Shown one piece after another: positions 37,411 to 45,694 of a stretch of DNA of 64,000 nucleotides (its first letter is position 1; every line of letters starts with the position of its first letter). The DNA is from Mycolicibacterium vinylchloridicum (GTDB lineage Bacteria > Actinomycetota > Actinomycetes > Mycobacteriales > Mycobacteriaceae): positions 1-64,000 of the forward strand of contig NZ_JACBJQ010000010.1 in NCBI RefSeq assembly GCF_013404075.1, written 5' to 3'. The translations under genes and the position numbers were made by a program. The notes under the pieces were generated by a model. That model ran no database searches and was not told the DNA's origin. It saw only the letters and a program-made list of their open reading frames with translations.

Positions 37411-38934
37411 CTAGCGGCTCGCGAGCGAGAACCCTTCCCACGCTGTGCGGCGATGAGCGTGTGGGTCGTACTCGACCCGGGTGCGCCGATCGAACACCAG
37501 CACCGGGCGCTCCGGATCGGTGTAGCGCGGCCAGTCGTCGCCCGGCACGCCCGTGCGGCTGAAACCGCGCCACCTCGTCTGCAGGTCGCGACTGACCGTC
37601 AGCGCCGAGCGCCGATCCATGGCGGCTGTCAGGGCCGAGCCGAACCGGGTGCGGTAGATGTCGAAGACGGCCAACAACTCGGTCGCGTGAGTGGCGCCCA
37701 GACCCGACCAGTGCAAGGTCCGCGGCGCGTAGTCGTAGCGATACACGTAGGTGGGTGCATGGGCGGTGTGCGCCTCGGCGATCTGCCAGGCGGCCGTCCC
37801 GAAGGCGAAGTCGCCACCGAGCGCCACGCAGGCATCCGCGCGCGGATAGCCCGGGTAGGCGGCGGTAATCCGTTCCCGCGCTTGCGGATCGGCGCCCGAC
37901 AGCAGACGCTCGATCGCCGATTCGGTAGTCGGCAGCAGCTTCATGAATCGGGTGAACAGCCGGCCCTCGTCGGCATTGGTTCCGACGATCAGCGGCACCT
38001 TGTGGGCCGCGCCCGCCCGCATCGCGGCGACGGGATCATCGGGCAGGACCTCGTCGCCGTAGGTCGGGCCGAGGGAGAACGCGCCGTCCATCTCGGTGAG
38101 GCTGCGGGCAAGCAGCGTGTCCAGCGCGTCGACCAGATCCCGCGGCCGGGCCTGCATCAGTGTTTCCGCACCGTTGTCAGGACCCGCACCCAACAGGGTG
38201 GCGAACTTGCCGGCGATCTTGGCGGCGGTCTCCGGGCCGCTCACCAGCCCGGAGGCGGGACTTTCGGAAATGGCTTGGGCGAAAAGGCCTTCGGCGTCCG
38301 GAACGGCCAAGAGCGTCGCGACGGCATGGGCGCCTGCGCTCTCGCCGAAGATCGTCACGTTGGCGGGATCGCCACCGAACGCGCCGATGTTGTCACGCAC
38401 CCAGCGCAGCGCCATCACGAGATCGCGCAGGAACAGGTTGCTGTCGATCGGGGTCTGCGGCGTCGACAGCGACGACAGGTCCACGCAGCCGAGCGCGCCA
38501 AGCCGGTAATTCACCGACACATAGACGCAACCCCGGCGGGCCAGTGCGGCGCCGTCGTAAATCGGGGTGGCCGAGCTGCCCATCAGATAGCCACCGCCGT
38601 GGATGAAGAACATCACCGGCAGCGGTTCGTGATCGGGCTCGGCGCCCGCCCATTGCGGAGTCACCACATTGAGCGTCAGGCAGTCCTCGCCCATCGGCTG
38701 ATACTTGCCCACCCCCAACATCGTGTATCGCCGCTGCTGGGGGGCACAGTTGGCGAAGCCGTGGCAGTACCGCACACCGCGCCAGGGCTGCGGCGGTTGC
38801 GGCGCGCGGAATCGCAAGGCCCCGACCGGCGGGCGGGCGTAGGGAATCGAACGCCACCTGTTCACTCCGCTGCGGGTGAACCCCTCGACGACGCCGCTGC
38901 CCGTGGTGGCGCGGACGGTGTGTTCGTGCATCAC
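37411..38934 (-). CDS. lipT: Type B carboxylesterase (LipT-like)
   Basis: A 507-residue esterase of normal type-B length. Visible features are the EDCLTLNVVTP motif (83-93), oxyanion HGGG (112-115) and the nucleophile Ser199 in GESAGA. The catalytic His/Glu partners lie in the C-terminal half. It lacks an obvious leader peptide. It is divergent from an LppI-like lipoprotein gene, an arrangement remembered for lipT/lppI in M. tuberculosis (Rv2045c/Rv2046). It would hydrolyse ester lipids or detoxify xenobiotic esters. Confidence 0.85.
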   Translation of the reverse strand: MMHEHTVRATTGSGVVEGFTRSGVNRWRSIPYARPPVGALRFRAPQPPQPWRGVRYCHGFANCAPQQRRYTMLGVGKYQPMGEDCLTLNVVTPQWAGAEPDHEPLPVMFFIHGGGYLMGSSATPIYDGAALARRGCVYVSVNYRLGALGCVDLSSLSTPQTPIDSNLFLRDLVMALRWVRDNIGAFGGDPANVTIFGESAGAHAVATLLAVPDAEGLFAQAISESPASGLVSGPETAAKIAGKFATLLGAGPDNGAETLMQARPRDLVDALDTLLARSLTEMDGAFSLGPTYGDEVLPDDPVAAMRAGAAHKVPLIVGTNADEGRLFTRFMKLLPTTESAIERLLSGADPQARERITAAYPGYPRADACVALGGDFAFGTAAWQIAEAHTAHAPTYVYRYDYAPRTLHWSGLGATHATELLAVFDIYRTRFGSALTAAMDRRSALTVSRDLQTRWRGFSRTGVPGDDWPRYTDPERPVLVFDRRTRVEYDPHAHRRTAWEGFSLASR

Positions 38935-38995
38935 ACGACGGTAGCGAACATCTGGCTCCTCGACGCGCCTGACAACCCGGACGGGACAAGGCCGC

Positions 38996-39001
38996 TAGCC
39001 T
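38996..39001 (+). promoter_or_regulatory. Putative -10 of lppI
   Basis: TAGCCT ends exactly six bases before ATG 39008, so the lppI mRNA is probably leaderless. Confidence 0.5.
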
Positions 39002-39007
39002 GTCGGG

Positions 39008-39697
39008 ATGCGAATCGCCGTGTTGCTCACCGCGTCGCTGCTGGTCGCGGGATGTTCCGGGTCGACAGGCGGCCAGGCGAAGCAGACCCAACTGACTCCG
39101 ATCACACCGTCACGCTCTGCCACGTCATCGTCGGCGTCGCCCTCCGCCACGCCGACCACCTCCGCGGTACCGGCGCCCGCGGCCGGCGCGCCGATCGCCG
39201 AGGCCATCAAGTGGATCGAGGCCGGGCCGCCGATCGACGCCGCTCAGTACCACATCGCGTTGCGCGGCTCGGTCACGACCGAACTCGGCGACGACATCGC
39301 GTTCACGACACCGGCCGGCACAACCTGCATGACCGATGCCAACCATGGCTCGCCGGGGTTGGCCTGCCTGGTGGAGCTCACCGATCCGCCGCCACGCCCG
39401 CCCGATGTGTACGGACAGTGGAAGGGCGGCTGGGTCGATTTCGACGGCGCAGGAGTCCAGGTCGGTTCGGCGCACGGCGATCCCGGCCGGTTCACGTATG
39501 GGCAGGGCCGCGAATTGCCGTATGACACTTCGCTGTCGTTCGCCGACTACCGGTGCCGGACCGATGCCGATGCGTTGGTCTGCGTCAACTACGCCAAGCA
39601 GTCGGCGGTGCGCCTGTCCGCCGACGGAGTCGACGCCTACGCCTGCGCGCGCCAGGTGACGCCGCCACCGGGAATCGGCATTCAGTACGTTTGTTGA
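39008..39697 (+). CDS. lppI: Lipoprotein LppI-like
   Basis: A 229-residue lipoprotein with MRIAVLLTASLLVAGCSG (lipobox LVAGC), a Ser/Thr/Pro-rich linker and a globular domain with eight or so conserved positions including four cysteines likely in disulfides (TCMTD, ACLVE, YRCRTD, CVNYAK). It ends PPPGIGIQYVC. It lies divergent from lipT and converges on the CDF gene with a 16-bp overlap. The function is unknown. Confidence 0.75.
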   Translation: MRIAVLLTASLLVAGCSGSTGGQAKQTQLTPITPSRSATSSSASPSATPTTSAVPAPAAGAPIAEAIKWIEAGPPIDAAQYHIALRGSVTTELGDDIAFTTPAGTTCMTDANHGSPGLACLVELTDPPPRPPDVYGQWKGGWVDFDGAGVQVGSAHGDPGRFTYGQGRELPYDTSLSFADYRCRTDADALVCVNYAKQSAVRLSADGVDAYACARQVTPPPGIGIQYVC

Positions 39698-40677
39698 TGC
39701 GTATGCGCCGGATAGGCGTGCACCACAGCGTTATCCAGTTTCGGGATCGCGTGACTGAGCGCATGTTCGGCGCCGTGGGCGATTTGGTGCGCTTCGGCCA
39801 GTGTGAGATCAGGATCGATGTCGAGTTCGGCATCGGCGTGCAGCCGGTGACCGATCCAGCGCATCCGCACGCTGCGCACCGACCGCACTCCGGGCCGAGC
39901 GGCCAGGGTGGTCTCTGCGGTATCGATGAACGTGGGATCTACGCCATCCATCAAGCGGCGGAACACATCCCGGACCGCGGTGCGCAATACCGCCAGAATG
40001 GCCACGGTGATCACCAGCCCGACGATCGGATCGGCCAGCGGGAAGCCGAGGGCGACACCGCCCGCACCGATCACCACCGCCAAGGATGTGAAGCCGTCGG
40101 TGCGAGCGTGCAACCCGTCGGCGACCAACGCGGCTGACCCGATTCGGCGTCCGACCCGAATACGGTACAGCGCAACCGATTCGTTGCCGACGAAGCCCAG
40201 CAGTCCGGCCAGCGCCACCCAGCCGAGATGTTCGATCGGTCGCGGATTGATCAACCGCCCGATGGCTTCGTACCCCGCAACGATCGCCGAGACGCTGATC
40301 ATCGCGACGACGAACATCCCGGCCAGGTCTTCGACGCGCCCGAAGCCGTAGGTGTAGCGACGGGTTGCGGCCTTGGTGCTGACCGCAAACGCGATCCACA
40401 GCGGTATCGCGGTCAGGGCGTCGGAGAAATTGTGAACGGTGTCGGCGGCCAAGGCGATCGACCCGGAGATCAGGACCACGACGATCTGCGCGAGCGCCGT
40501 GACACCCAGCACCACGAGACTGATCTTCACTGCGCGAATGCCGGCAGCACTGGCCTCCAGCGCGTTGTCGAGACTGTCGGCCGCGTCATGCGAGTGCGGG
40601 GCGAAGATCTCTGTGATGGCCCCGCGCAACCCCTTCGGATGATCGTGGTCGTGGCTGTGGTCGTGGCTGGCGCCCAT
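39682..40677 (-). CDS. Cation diffusion facilitator (Rv2025c-like)
   Basis: A 331-residue CDF exporter. A His-rich N-terminal segment (SHDHSHDHDH) precedes six membrane spans. TM2 carries the metal pair in ALAADTVHNFSDAL (H and D), and TM5 carries ALVADGLHARTDGF (D...H). The C-terminal cytoplasmic domain is DPTFIDTAETTLAARPGV. These residues predict zinc/nickel/cobalt efflux. The start is ATG 40677; its first base is the last base of the kmtR stop. The upstream KmtR-like gene and shared promoter make it a Ni/Co detoxification operon. Confidence 0.88.
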   Translation of the reverse strand: MGASHDHSHDHDHPKGLRGAITEIFAPHSHDAADSLDNALEASAAGIRAVKISLVVLGVTALAQIVVVLISGSIALAADTVHNFSDALTAIPLWIAFAVSTKAATRRYTYGFGRVEDLAGMFVVAMISVSAIVAGYEAIGRLINPRPIEHLGWVALAGLLGFVGNESVALYRIRVGRRIGSAALVADGLHARTDGFTSLAVVIGAGGVALGFPLADPIVGLVITVAILAVLRTAVRDVFRRLMDGVDPTFIDTAETTLAARPGVRSVRSVRMRWIGHRLHADAELDIDPDLTLAEAHQIAHGAEHALSHAIPKLDNAVVHAYPAHTHQQTY

Positions 40678-41039
40678 CAGGCGCTCCCCCGGCCCGGCAA
40701 TTCGTGAACGCCGCGGTGGTGCGCGGGTGTCCCGCCTGCCGCGTGCTCGGCGTTGTAGACCGCGTCGGTGACGAGCTGACGGACGTGGTCGTTTTCCAGT
40801 CGATAGAACACCTGGGTGCCTTCGCGGCGGGTGCGGACCAGTCGTGCCATGCGAAGTTTGGCCAGGTGCTGGGATACCGACGGTGCCGGCTTGGCGACGC
40901 ATTCAGCGAGGTCGTTGACGCTGAGCTCACCGTCGATCAGTGCCCACAGCAGCTGCACGCGGGTGGCATCGGCCAACATGCGGAAGACCTCGACCACCAG
41001 ATGCGCGTGGTCATCAGCCAGCTGCTTATCTGCATTCAT
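40677..41039 (-). CDS. kmtR: ArsR/SmtB-family nickel/cobalt sensor (KmtR-like)
   Basis: A 120-residue ArsR repressor starting MNADKQLADD at ATG 41039. The winged helix is CVAKPAPSVSQHLAKLRMAR with VRTRREGTQVFYRLEND after it. Candidate metal ligands are His85, Glu98, His99, His107 and His108. They match the reported KmtR set (His88, Glu101, His102, His110, His111) with a constant offset of three. Compared with SmtB, the other alpha-5 ligands are lost. The TGATG junction overlaps the CDF start. Derepression by Ni or Co would induce efflux. Confidence 0.85.
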   Translation of the reverse strand: MNADKQLADDHAHLVVEVFRMLADATRVQLLWALIDGELSVNDLAECVAKPAPSVSQHLAKLRMARLVRTRREGTQVFYRLENDHVRQLVTDAVYNAEHAAGGTPAHHRGVHELPGRGSA

Positions 41040-41051
41040 ACGCAGATAGTA
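41028..41051. promoter_or_regulatory. kmtR operator overlapping -10 and start
   Basis: ATCTGC-N8-GCAGAT (41028-41047) spans the kmtR start codon. On the minus strand TACTAT (complement of 41046-41051) ends exactly six bases before ATG 41039. Repressor binding would block both transcription and the leaderless start. Confidence 0.6.
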
Positions 41052-41085
41052 GCGGATGGCGGGATCTCGGCGTCGGCGCCCGCGT

Positions 41086-42183
41086 TCAGGCGGCGAGCAC
41101 GCCCTTCGCACGCAGCAACGGGAAGACGCCCTCGGCGAACCAGTAGGCCTCCTCGAGATGCGGATAGCCGGACAGGATGAACTCGTCGAACCCGACCGTG
41201 TGGTACTCCCAGATCAGGTTGGCGACCTCTTGGTGGCTGCCGACCAGCGCCGTTCCGGCTCCGCCGCGGACCAGGCCGACGCCGGCCCACAGGTTCGGGT
41301 AGATCTCCAGATTGTCGGTGCGCCCGCCGTGCAGGGCGGTCATCCGGCGCTGCCCCTCGGACTCCGAGCTGGCATGCAGCGTGGTGGCCTGTGCGATCTG
41401 ATCGGGCGTCAGCTCATCCACCAATTCCTGCGCGACCGCCCACGCGGCCTCCGACGTGTCGCGGGTGATCGTGTGCAGCCGGATGCCGAAGCGCAGATCG
41501 CGACCGCGCGCCCGCGCCAGCGTGCGCACCTCGTTGATCTTGGCCGCTGCGGCCTGCGGCGGCTCACCCCACGTCAGATAGACATCCACGTGCTCGGCGG
41601 CAATGGGCAGCGCCGCCGCGGATGACCCGCCAAAGTAGAACTCCGGCAACGGGTTCGGCGGCTGCGACACGCGACCGTCGCGGACCTTGTAGTACTCGCC
41701 ATCGAAGTCGTAGGACTCCTGGCTCCAGACCGATTTGACGATCTGCAGGAATTCCCCGGTGCGCGCGTAACGCTCGTCGTGGCCGAGCCAGTCACCGAAC
41801 CGCCGCTGCTCGAGGTCGTCGCCACCGCTGACCACATTGAGCAACAGGCGGCCGTCGGAGAACCGCTGCAACGTCGCCGCCTGCTGCGCGGCAAGGGTGG
41901 GCGGTACCAGCCCGGGCCGGAACGCCACGAGAAACTTCAGCCGCTCCGTCTCGGCCAGCAGCGACGACGCCGTCAACCACGCGTCCTCGCACCATGTTCC
42001 GGTCGGTGTGAGCACTCCCTCGAAGCCGAGCCGGTCGGCCGCCCTGGCCACCTCGGCCAGGTACCGCCGGGTCGGCGCGCGGTACCCGTCGGGAATCGTG
42101 TGGTGCGCCGACGCGTGCGACGCCCCCACGATCGACCGGCTGTCACCGTTGGTGGGCAGGAACCAGAAGAACTTGGCAGACAA
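41086..42183 (-). CDS. ssuD: Alkanesulfonate monooxygenase (SsuD-like)
   Basis: A 365-residue LLM-class flavin-dependent monooxygenase. FFWFLPTNGDSR, RLLLNVVSGGDDLEQRRFGDWLGHDERYARTGEF and YFGGSSAAALPIAAEHVDVYLTWGE are the SsuD signature segments. It splits alkanesulfonates with FMNH2 and oxygen to an aldehyde and sulfite. It is the last gene of ssuCBAD, 12 bases after ssuA. No flavin reductase (ssuE) lies in the window, so FMNH2 must come from elsewhere. Confidence 0.87.
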   Translation of the reverse strand: MSAKFFWFLPTNGDSRSIVGASHASAHHTIPDGYRAPTRRYLAEVARAADRLGFEGVLTPTGTWCEDAWLTASSLLAETERLKFLVAFRPGLVPPTLAAQQAATLQRFSDGRLLLNVVSGGDDLEQRRFGDWLGHDERYARTGEFLQIVKSVWSQESYDFDGEYYKVRDGRVSQPPNPLPEFYFGGSSAAALPIAAEHVDVYLTWGEPPQAAAAKINEVRTLARARGRDLRFGIRLHTITRDTSEAAWAVAQELVDELTPDQIAQATTLHASSESEGQRRMTALHGGRTDNLEIYPNLWAGVGLVRGGAGTALVGSHQEVANLIWEYHTVGFDEFILSGYPHLEEAYWFAEGVFPLLRAKGVLAA

Positions 42184-42195
42184 AACGATTCTCCT

Positions 42196-43221
42196 CTAGT
42201 TGGAGCTGATGAGAACGGGCTCCAGCTCGCTGGCGTAGCGGCGGTCGACCCACTTGGAAAAATCGGGGGCAGCCTGGATCTGCCCTGATTTGGCGAACAG
42301 ATCCGCGATCTTCTGCTCGCTTGCAACCACCTCGTCGCTCAGCGCGGTCGGCAGCCGCAGGCTCCGGCCCTGCGCCACCTCGGCGGCCTTGGGATCCAAT
42401 CCCACAGCGGCAGCATACTTTTCGGCCCAGTCCTGCGGGTGATCCTGAGCCCATTTGGCGGCCTTGGCAAACCGCACGAGCAGGTCGGCCAGCGCGGTGT
42501 TGCGCTTCGGATCCGCCAGTGCGGCATCGGAGGCAACCCCGAACCAGTAGCCGTTCGTGACGCCCTTGGCCTGGGCGATCGACCGTACCTTCAGCTGCTG
42601 CTCGGCCTGCGCTGTGAACGGATCCCAAATGGCCCACGCCTCGACCTGACCGGCCCGAAACGCCGACAGCGCGTCGGCCGGCTGGAGGAACACCAGATTG
42701 ACTTCGGCGGGCGTCAGCCCCGCTTTGGCCAGCTGTCCGAGCACGTTGCCGTGCGCGGAGCTGCCCTTGCCGACCGCGATGCTCTTGCCGCGCAACTGGT
42801 CCACCGAAGTGATCGGCGAGTCCGCGGCAACCAGGATCTGGTCGCCGATCCCGCCGCCGTTGTAGGCCGAGACCACCTTCACCTTCGCACCGGAGGCCGC
42901 GCCGAAGATCGGCGGCGTGTTGCCGGTGATGGCGAAGTCGATCTTGCCCGCGGTTGCGGCCTCGATCTGCGGCGGCCCGGACGTGAAGGTGGAGAAGGCG
43001 ATCTTGTACGGCAGGTTGTCCAGCGCGCCGGCGGCGCGAAGCAGTGATTCGGTACCGCCCTTCTGATCGCCCACCTGCAAGGTCAGGTCCGACAGCTCGG
43101 TCAGCGCGACCGTCGGCGGCGCCTGTGCCGCGCCGGGGTTCTCCTGGTGCGATACGCAACCCGTCAGCAGGCCGAGAACGGCCAACAAGACCATCACACG
43201 GTGAAACACTCTGGGATACAA
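42196..43221 (-). CDS. ssuA: Sulfonate-binding lipoprotein (SsuA-like)
   Basis: A 341-residue solute-binding lipoprotein. The leader VMVLLAVLGLLTGCVSHQ has lipobox LTGC. The mature protein has segments typical of SsuA/TauA: QVGDQKGGTESLLRAAGAL, YKIAFSTFTSGPPQIEAA, GKIDFAITGNTPPIFGAA, and LSAFRAGQVEAWAIWDPF. It captures aliphatic sulfonates for the SsuBC transporter. It lies between ssuB and ssuD on the same strand. Confidence 0.87.
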   Translation of the reverse strand: MYPRVFHRVMVLLAVLGLLTGCVSHQENPGAAQAPPTVALTELSDLTLQVGDQKGGTESLLRAAGALDNLPYKIAFSTFTSGPPQIEAATAGKIDFAITGNTPPIFGAASGAKVKVVSAYNGGGIGDQILVAADSPITSVDQLRGKSIAVGKGSSAHGNVLGQLAKAGLTPAEVNLVFLQPADALSAFRAGQVEAWAIWDPFTAQAEQQLKVRSIAQAKGVTNGYWFGVASDAALADPKRNTALADLLVRFAKAAKWAQDHPQDWAEKYAAAVGLDPKAAEVAQGRSLRLPTALSDEVVASEQKIADLFAKSGQIQAAPDFSKWVDRRYASELEPVLISSN

Positions 43222-43232
43222 GCCTGCTCCTG

Positions 43233-43970
43233 TCAGATCTGAACGCCGAGTTGCTCGAGCAATTCGACTCGGTGACTCTCGTTGGCTGCCGACGGGGTTC
43301 CCGTCGGCAACCGTGGATCAGCGATCTCGGTCTGATGCACGACCCGGCCAGAATCCAGGACGAGTACTCGATCAGCCAGTGCCACAGCCTCATTCACGTC
43401 GTGGGTGACCAGCAGCACGCCGAACTGGTGCCGGCGCCACAGCTCCAGCAGCAGCGCGTGCATGGACAGCCGGGTGAGCGCGTCCAATGCACCGAAGGGC
43501 TCGTCGAGCAGAAGCAGCTGCGGCTCGGCCACCAGCGCCCGGGCCAGTGATACCCGCTGCGCCTGGCCGCCCGACAGCGTCAGCGGCCACGCGCCGGCCC
43601 GGTCGGCCAGGCCGACATCGGCCAGCGCCTGCTCGGCCCGCGCCGCCACCTCATCGCGGGGCAACCGAAATCGGGTCAGTCTGTAGGCGACATTCGTCCG
43701 AACCGAGCGCCACGGAAACAACCGCGGCTCCTGAAAGGCCAGTGCCGGCGCGCCCGCGACCACCCGCTCGCCGCTGTGATCCTCGGACAGATTCGCCAGG
43801 ACTCGCAGGATGGTGGACTTGCCGGAGCCGCTGCGTCCCACGAGCGCGACGATCTCGCCGGCGCCGACGGTCAGCGAGACATCCTCCAGGACGCGATGCT
43901 CGCCGTACCACTTGTCGATGTGGCGAAGTTCGGCGGCCAACCCGGTCTTGTGTTCGTGTGTCACGGTCAT
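43233..43970 (-). CDS. ssuB: Sulfonate ABC transporter ATPase
   Basis: A 245-residue ABC ATPase with Walker A GRSGSGKST, Q-loop LAFQEPRLFPW, signature LSGGQAQRVSLARALV and Walker B LLLLDEPFGALD. FGVLLVTHDVNEAVALADRV shows the H-loop. The PRLFPWRSVRTNV segment is typical of SsuB/TauB. The ATG overlaps the ssuC stop by four bases. A second pair of motifs is not present, so one gene product would dimerise. Confidence 0.9.
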   Translation of the reverse strand: MTVTHEHKTGLAAELRHIDKWYGEHRVLEDVSLTVGAGEIVALVGRSGSGKSTILRVLANLSEDHSGERVVAGAPALAFQEPRLFPWRSVRTNVAYRLTRFRLPRDEVAARAEQALADVGLADRAGAWPLTLSGGQAQRVSLARALVAEPQLLLLDEPFGALDALTRLSMHALLLELWRRHQFGVLLVTHDVNEAVALADRVLVLDSGRVVHQTEIADPRLPTGTPSAANESHRVELLEQLGVQI

Positions 43971-44773
43971 GACCGATACCTCAGGGCTCGGCGCTCAAGC
44001 GAGCGGACGATGGCGTCGGTCGTGATGCCCAGCAGCGCGTAGACGATCAGGCCGAAGATGATGGTGTCGATGCGCAGGAAGTCACGCGCGTTGTTGATCA
44101 GGTAGCCGATGCCTTTGTCGGCGTTGATCTGTTCGGCGACAATCAAGGTCAGCCAGGCGATCGCCAGCGACTGGCGTAGCCCCACCAGCACCTGCGGGGC
44201 TGCGCTGGGAAAAATGATGTGGCTGAACCGCTGCCGAAATGAAAATCCAAGCACGTCAGCGGTTTCGAACAACTTCGGATCGACCTGCCGGATCGCCGAG
44301 AACGTGTTGAGGTAGAGCGGGAAGCTGACGCCGAGCGCGACCAACAGCACCTTGGGCAGCTCGCCGATCCCGAACCACAGGATGAACAGCGGAATCAAGC
44401 CCAGGTGCGGCAGTGCCCGCAACATCTGCATCGGCGGGTCGACCGTCGCCTCGGTCCAGCGCGACAGACCGACCGCGGTCCCCAGCCCGATCCCGATCAC
44501 ACCGCCCAGCAAGAGCCCTTGGATCACCCGCAGCCCGGAGACCTGTAGCGCGTCGGCGAGCTGGCCGTCGCGGATGAGCTCGAGCCCGGCTTCGGCGATC
44601 AGCGAGGGAGCGGGCAGGACTTCCTGGGAGATGATTCCCAGGGCGCTGCCCAGCTGCCACAACGTCAGCAGAACCACCGGGGTGCCCCACCGCAGAAAAG
44701 TCCACTTCCGGTGCCGGCGTTGAGCCGGCGCGTGGGGTCCCGCCGGCAGGACCGGCGCGGCTTGCATCGTCAC
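43967..44773 (-). CDS. ssuC: Sulfonate ABC transporter permease
   Basis: A 268-residue permease with about six spans and the EAA-type loop FETADVLGFSFRQRFSHIIFPSAAPQVLVGLR. It is the first gene of the minus-strand ssu operon (C, B, A, D). MTMQAAP at 44773 and MQAAP at 44767 are both possible starts. No terminator or operator is obvious in the 170 bases upstream, except the neighbour's terminator at 44901-44934. Confidence 0.87.
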   Translation of the reverse strand: MTMQAAPVLPAGPHAPAQRRHRKWTFLRWGTPVVLLTLWQLGSALGIISQEVLPAPSLIAEAGLELIRDGQLADALQVSGLRVIQGLLLGGVIGIGLGTAVGLSRWTEATVDPPMQMLRALPHLGLIPLFILWFGIGELPKVLLVALGVSFPLYLNTFSAIRQVDPKLFETADVLGFSFRQRFSHIIFPSAAPQVLVGLRQSLAIAWLTLIVAEQINADKGIGYLINNARDFLRIDTIIFGLIVYALLGITTDAIVRSLERRALRYRS

Positions 44774-44900
44774 GGTGTGGGTCTCCCCGAGCTGGCACGT
44801 AGGTGGCTGTGGGCGTGCGACATCGCAAGATTCGTCGCGTCCACCAACCCTAGGAATCGACCGCCACGGGGTTAAGGGTTTGATTCGCGGTGACGAAAAG

Positions 44901-44934
44901 AAGCCCGCCCGGGACGGGTGTCCCGGGCGGGCTT
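44901..44934 (-). terminator. Hairpin terminator after the lipoprotein gene
   Basis: Perfect 14-bp stem AAGCCCGCCCGGGA (44901-44914) and TCCCGGGCGGGCTT (44921-44934) with a six-base loop. It follows the stop of the minus-strand gene at 44948 and insulates the ssu promoter. Confidence 0.8.
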
Positions 44935-44947
44935 ACTCGGAGCGGGA

Positions 44948-45643
44948 TCAGCTCAGCCGCGTGTCGCCGTCGACCCGGATCGCCGTCACCGGAACGCCGT
45001 TGACGGTCGAGCGCCAGGTGCCGAACTCCAGCGGCGGGGCGGGCTGCAGCAGTCGGGCCAGACGGCGCTGGCGCACCTGGTCACGGAACTTCTGCTCGTT
45101 GGCCTGTACGAGGTCCGAGGTGTCGTCCTCGTCGGTCGACCGGAACTGCACGCCGGTGATGGTGTTGTCGGGCCTCACCACCCAGGACGCGCGCACACCA
45201 TTGGCCGCCGCGGTGTACATGGCCGACGGCAGAGCCACCGAAGCCGCGGTGAACGTGTAGTCGACGTCGTTCATGGTCAGCTGCCCCACGACCGCGGATC
45301 CGTCGAACGACGCTTTCAGCGTGTCCTGGTACTTGGATGTGATGTCCAGGGCGCCGTCCTTCTGCGTGCCGAAGAACCACGCTTCGTCGGTGCTGCCGTC
45401 ACAGGCGTAGGCGGCGATCTTGTCGCCCTCCACCGCCACGCCGATCGTCATCGTCTTGCCGTCGGACATCGGCATGTCGGCGATGTAGTGCGCCGACTGC
45501 GGGAAATCCTTGACGACCGCGGCGCTCGATGACGGTGTCGGGGAGTTCGCGGTCGTGGTGGACCCCCCGGAGCAGGCAGTGACGGTGCCGAGGGCGACAG
45601 TCGCGATCACGCCGGCCAGCAGGGTGCGTAGGTGTTTTCTCAT
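44948..45643 (-). CDS. Secreted lipoprotein of unknown function
   Basis: A 231-residue lipoprotein. The signal is MRKHLRTLLAGVIATVALGT, then VTACSGG (lipobox). The mature part has a beta-rich domain (IGVAVEGDKIAAYACDGSTDEAWFFG; LTMNDVDYTFTAASVALPSAMY) followed by a charged helix and a C-terminal beta segment. I do not recognise a named family; mycobacterial homologues are likely. It ends just before a strong terminator, so it is monocistronic. Confidence 0.75.
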   Translation of the reverse strand: MRKHLRTLLAGVIATVALGTVTACSGGSTTTANSPTPSSSAAVVKDFPQSAHYIADMPMSDGKTMTIGVAVEGDKIAAYACDGSTDEAWFFGTQKDGALDITSKYQDTLKASFDGSAVVGQLTMNDVDYTFTAASVALPSAMYTAAANGVRASWVVRPDNTITGVQFRSTDEDDTSDLVQANEQKFRDQVRQRRLARLLQPAPPLEFGTWRSTVNGVPVTAIRVDGDTRLS

Positions 45644-45694
45644 GTCACCAGCTTCGAGTAACGATCGGTTAGGTACTTGGAGAATGTGTGGAGA

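Noticed and set aside
37381..39525. 714-residue plus-strand frame
   Set aside because: Antisense to lipT and out of frame with lppI; no recognised motif.
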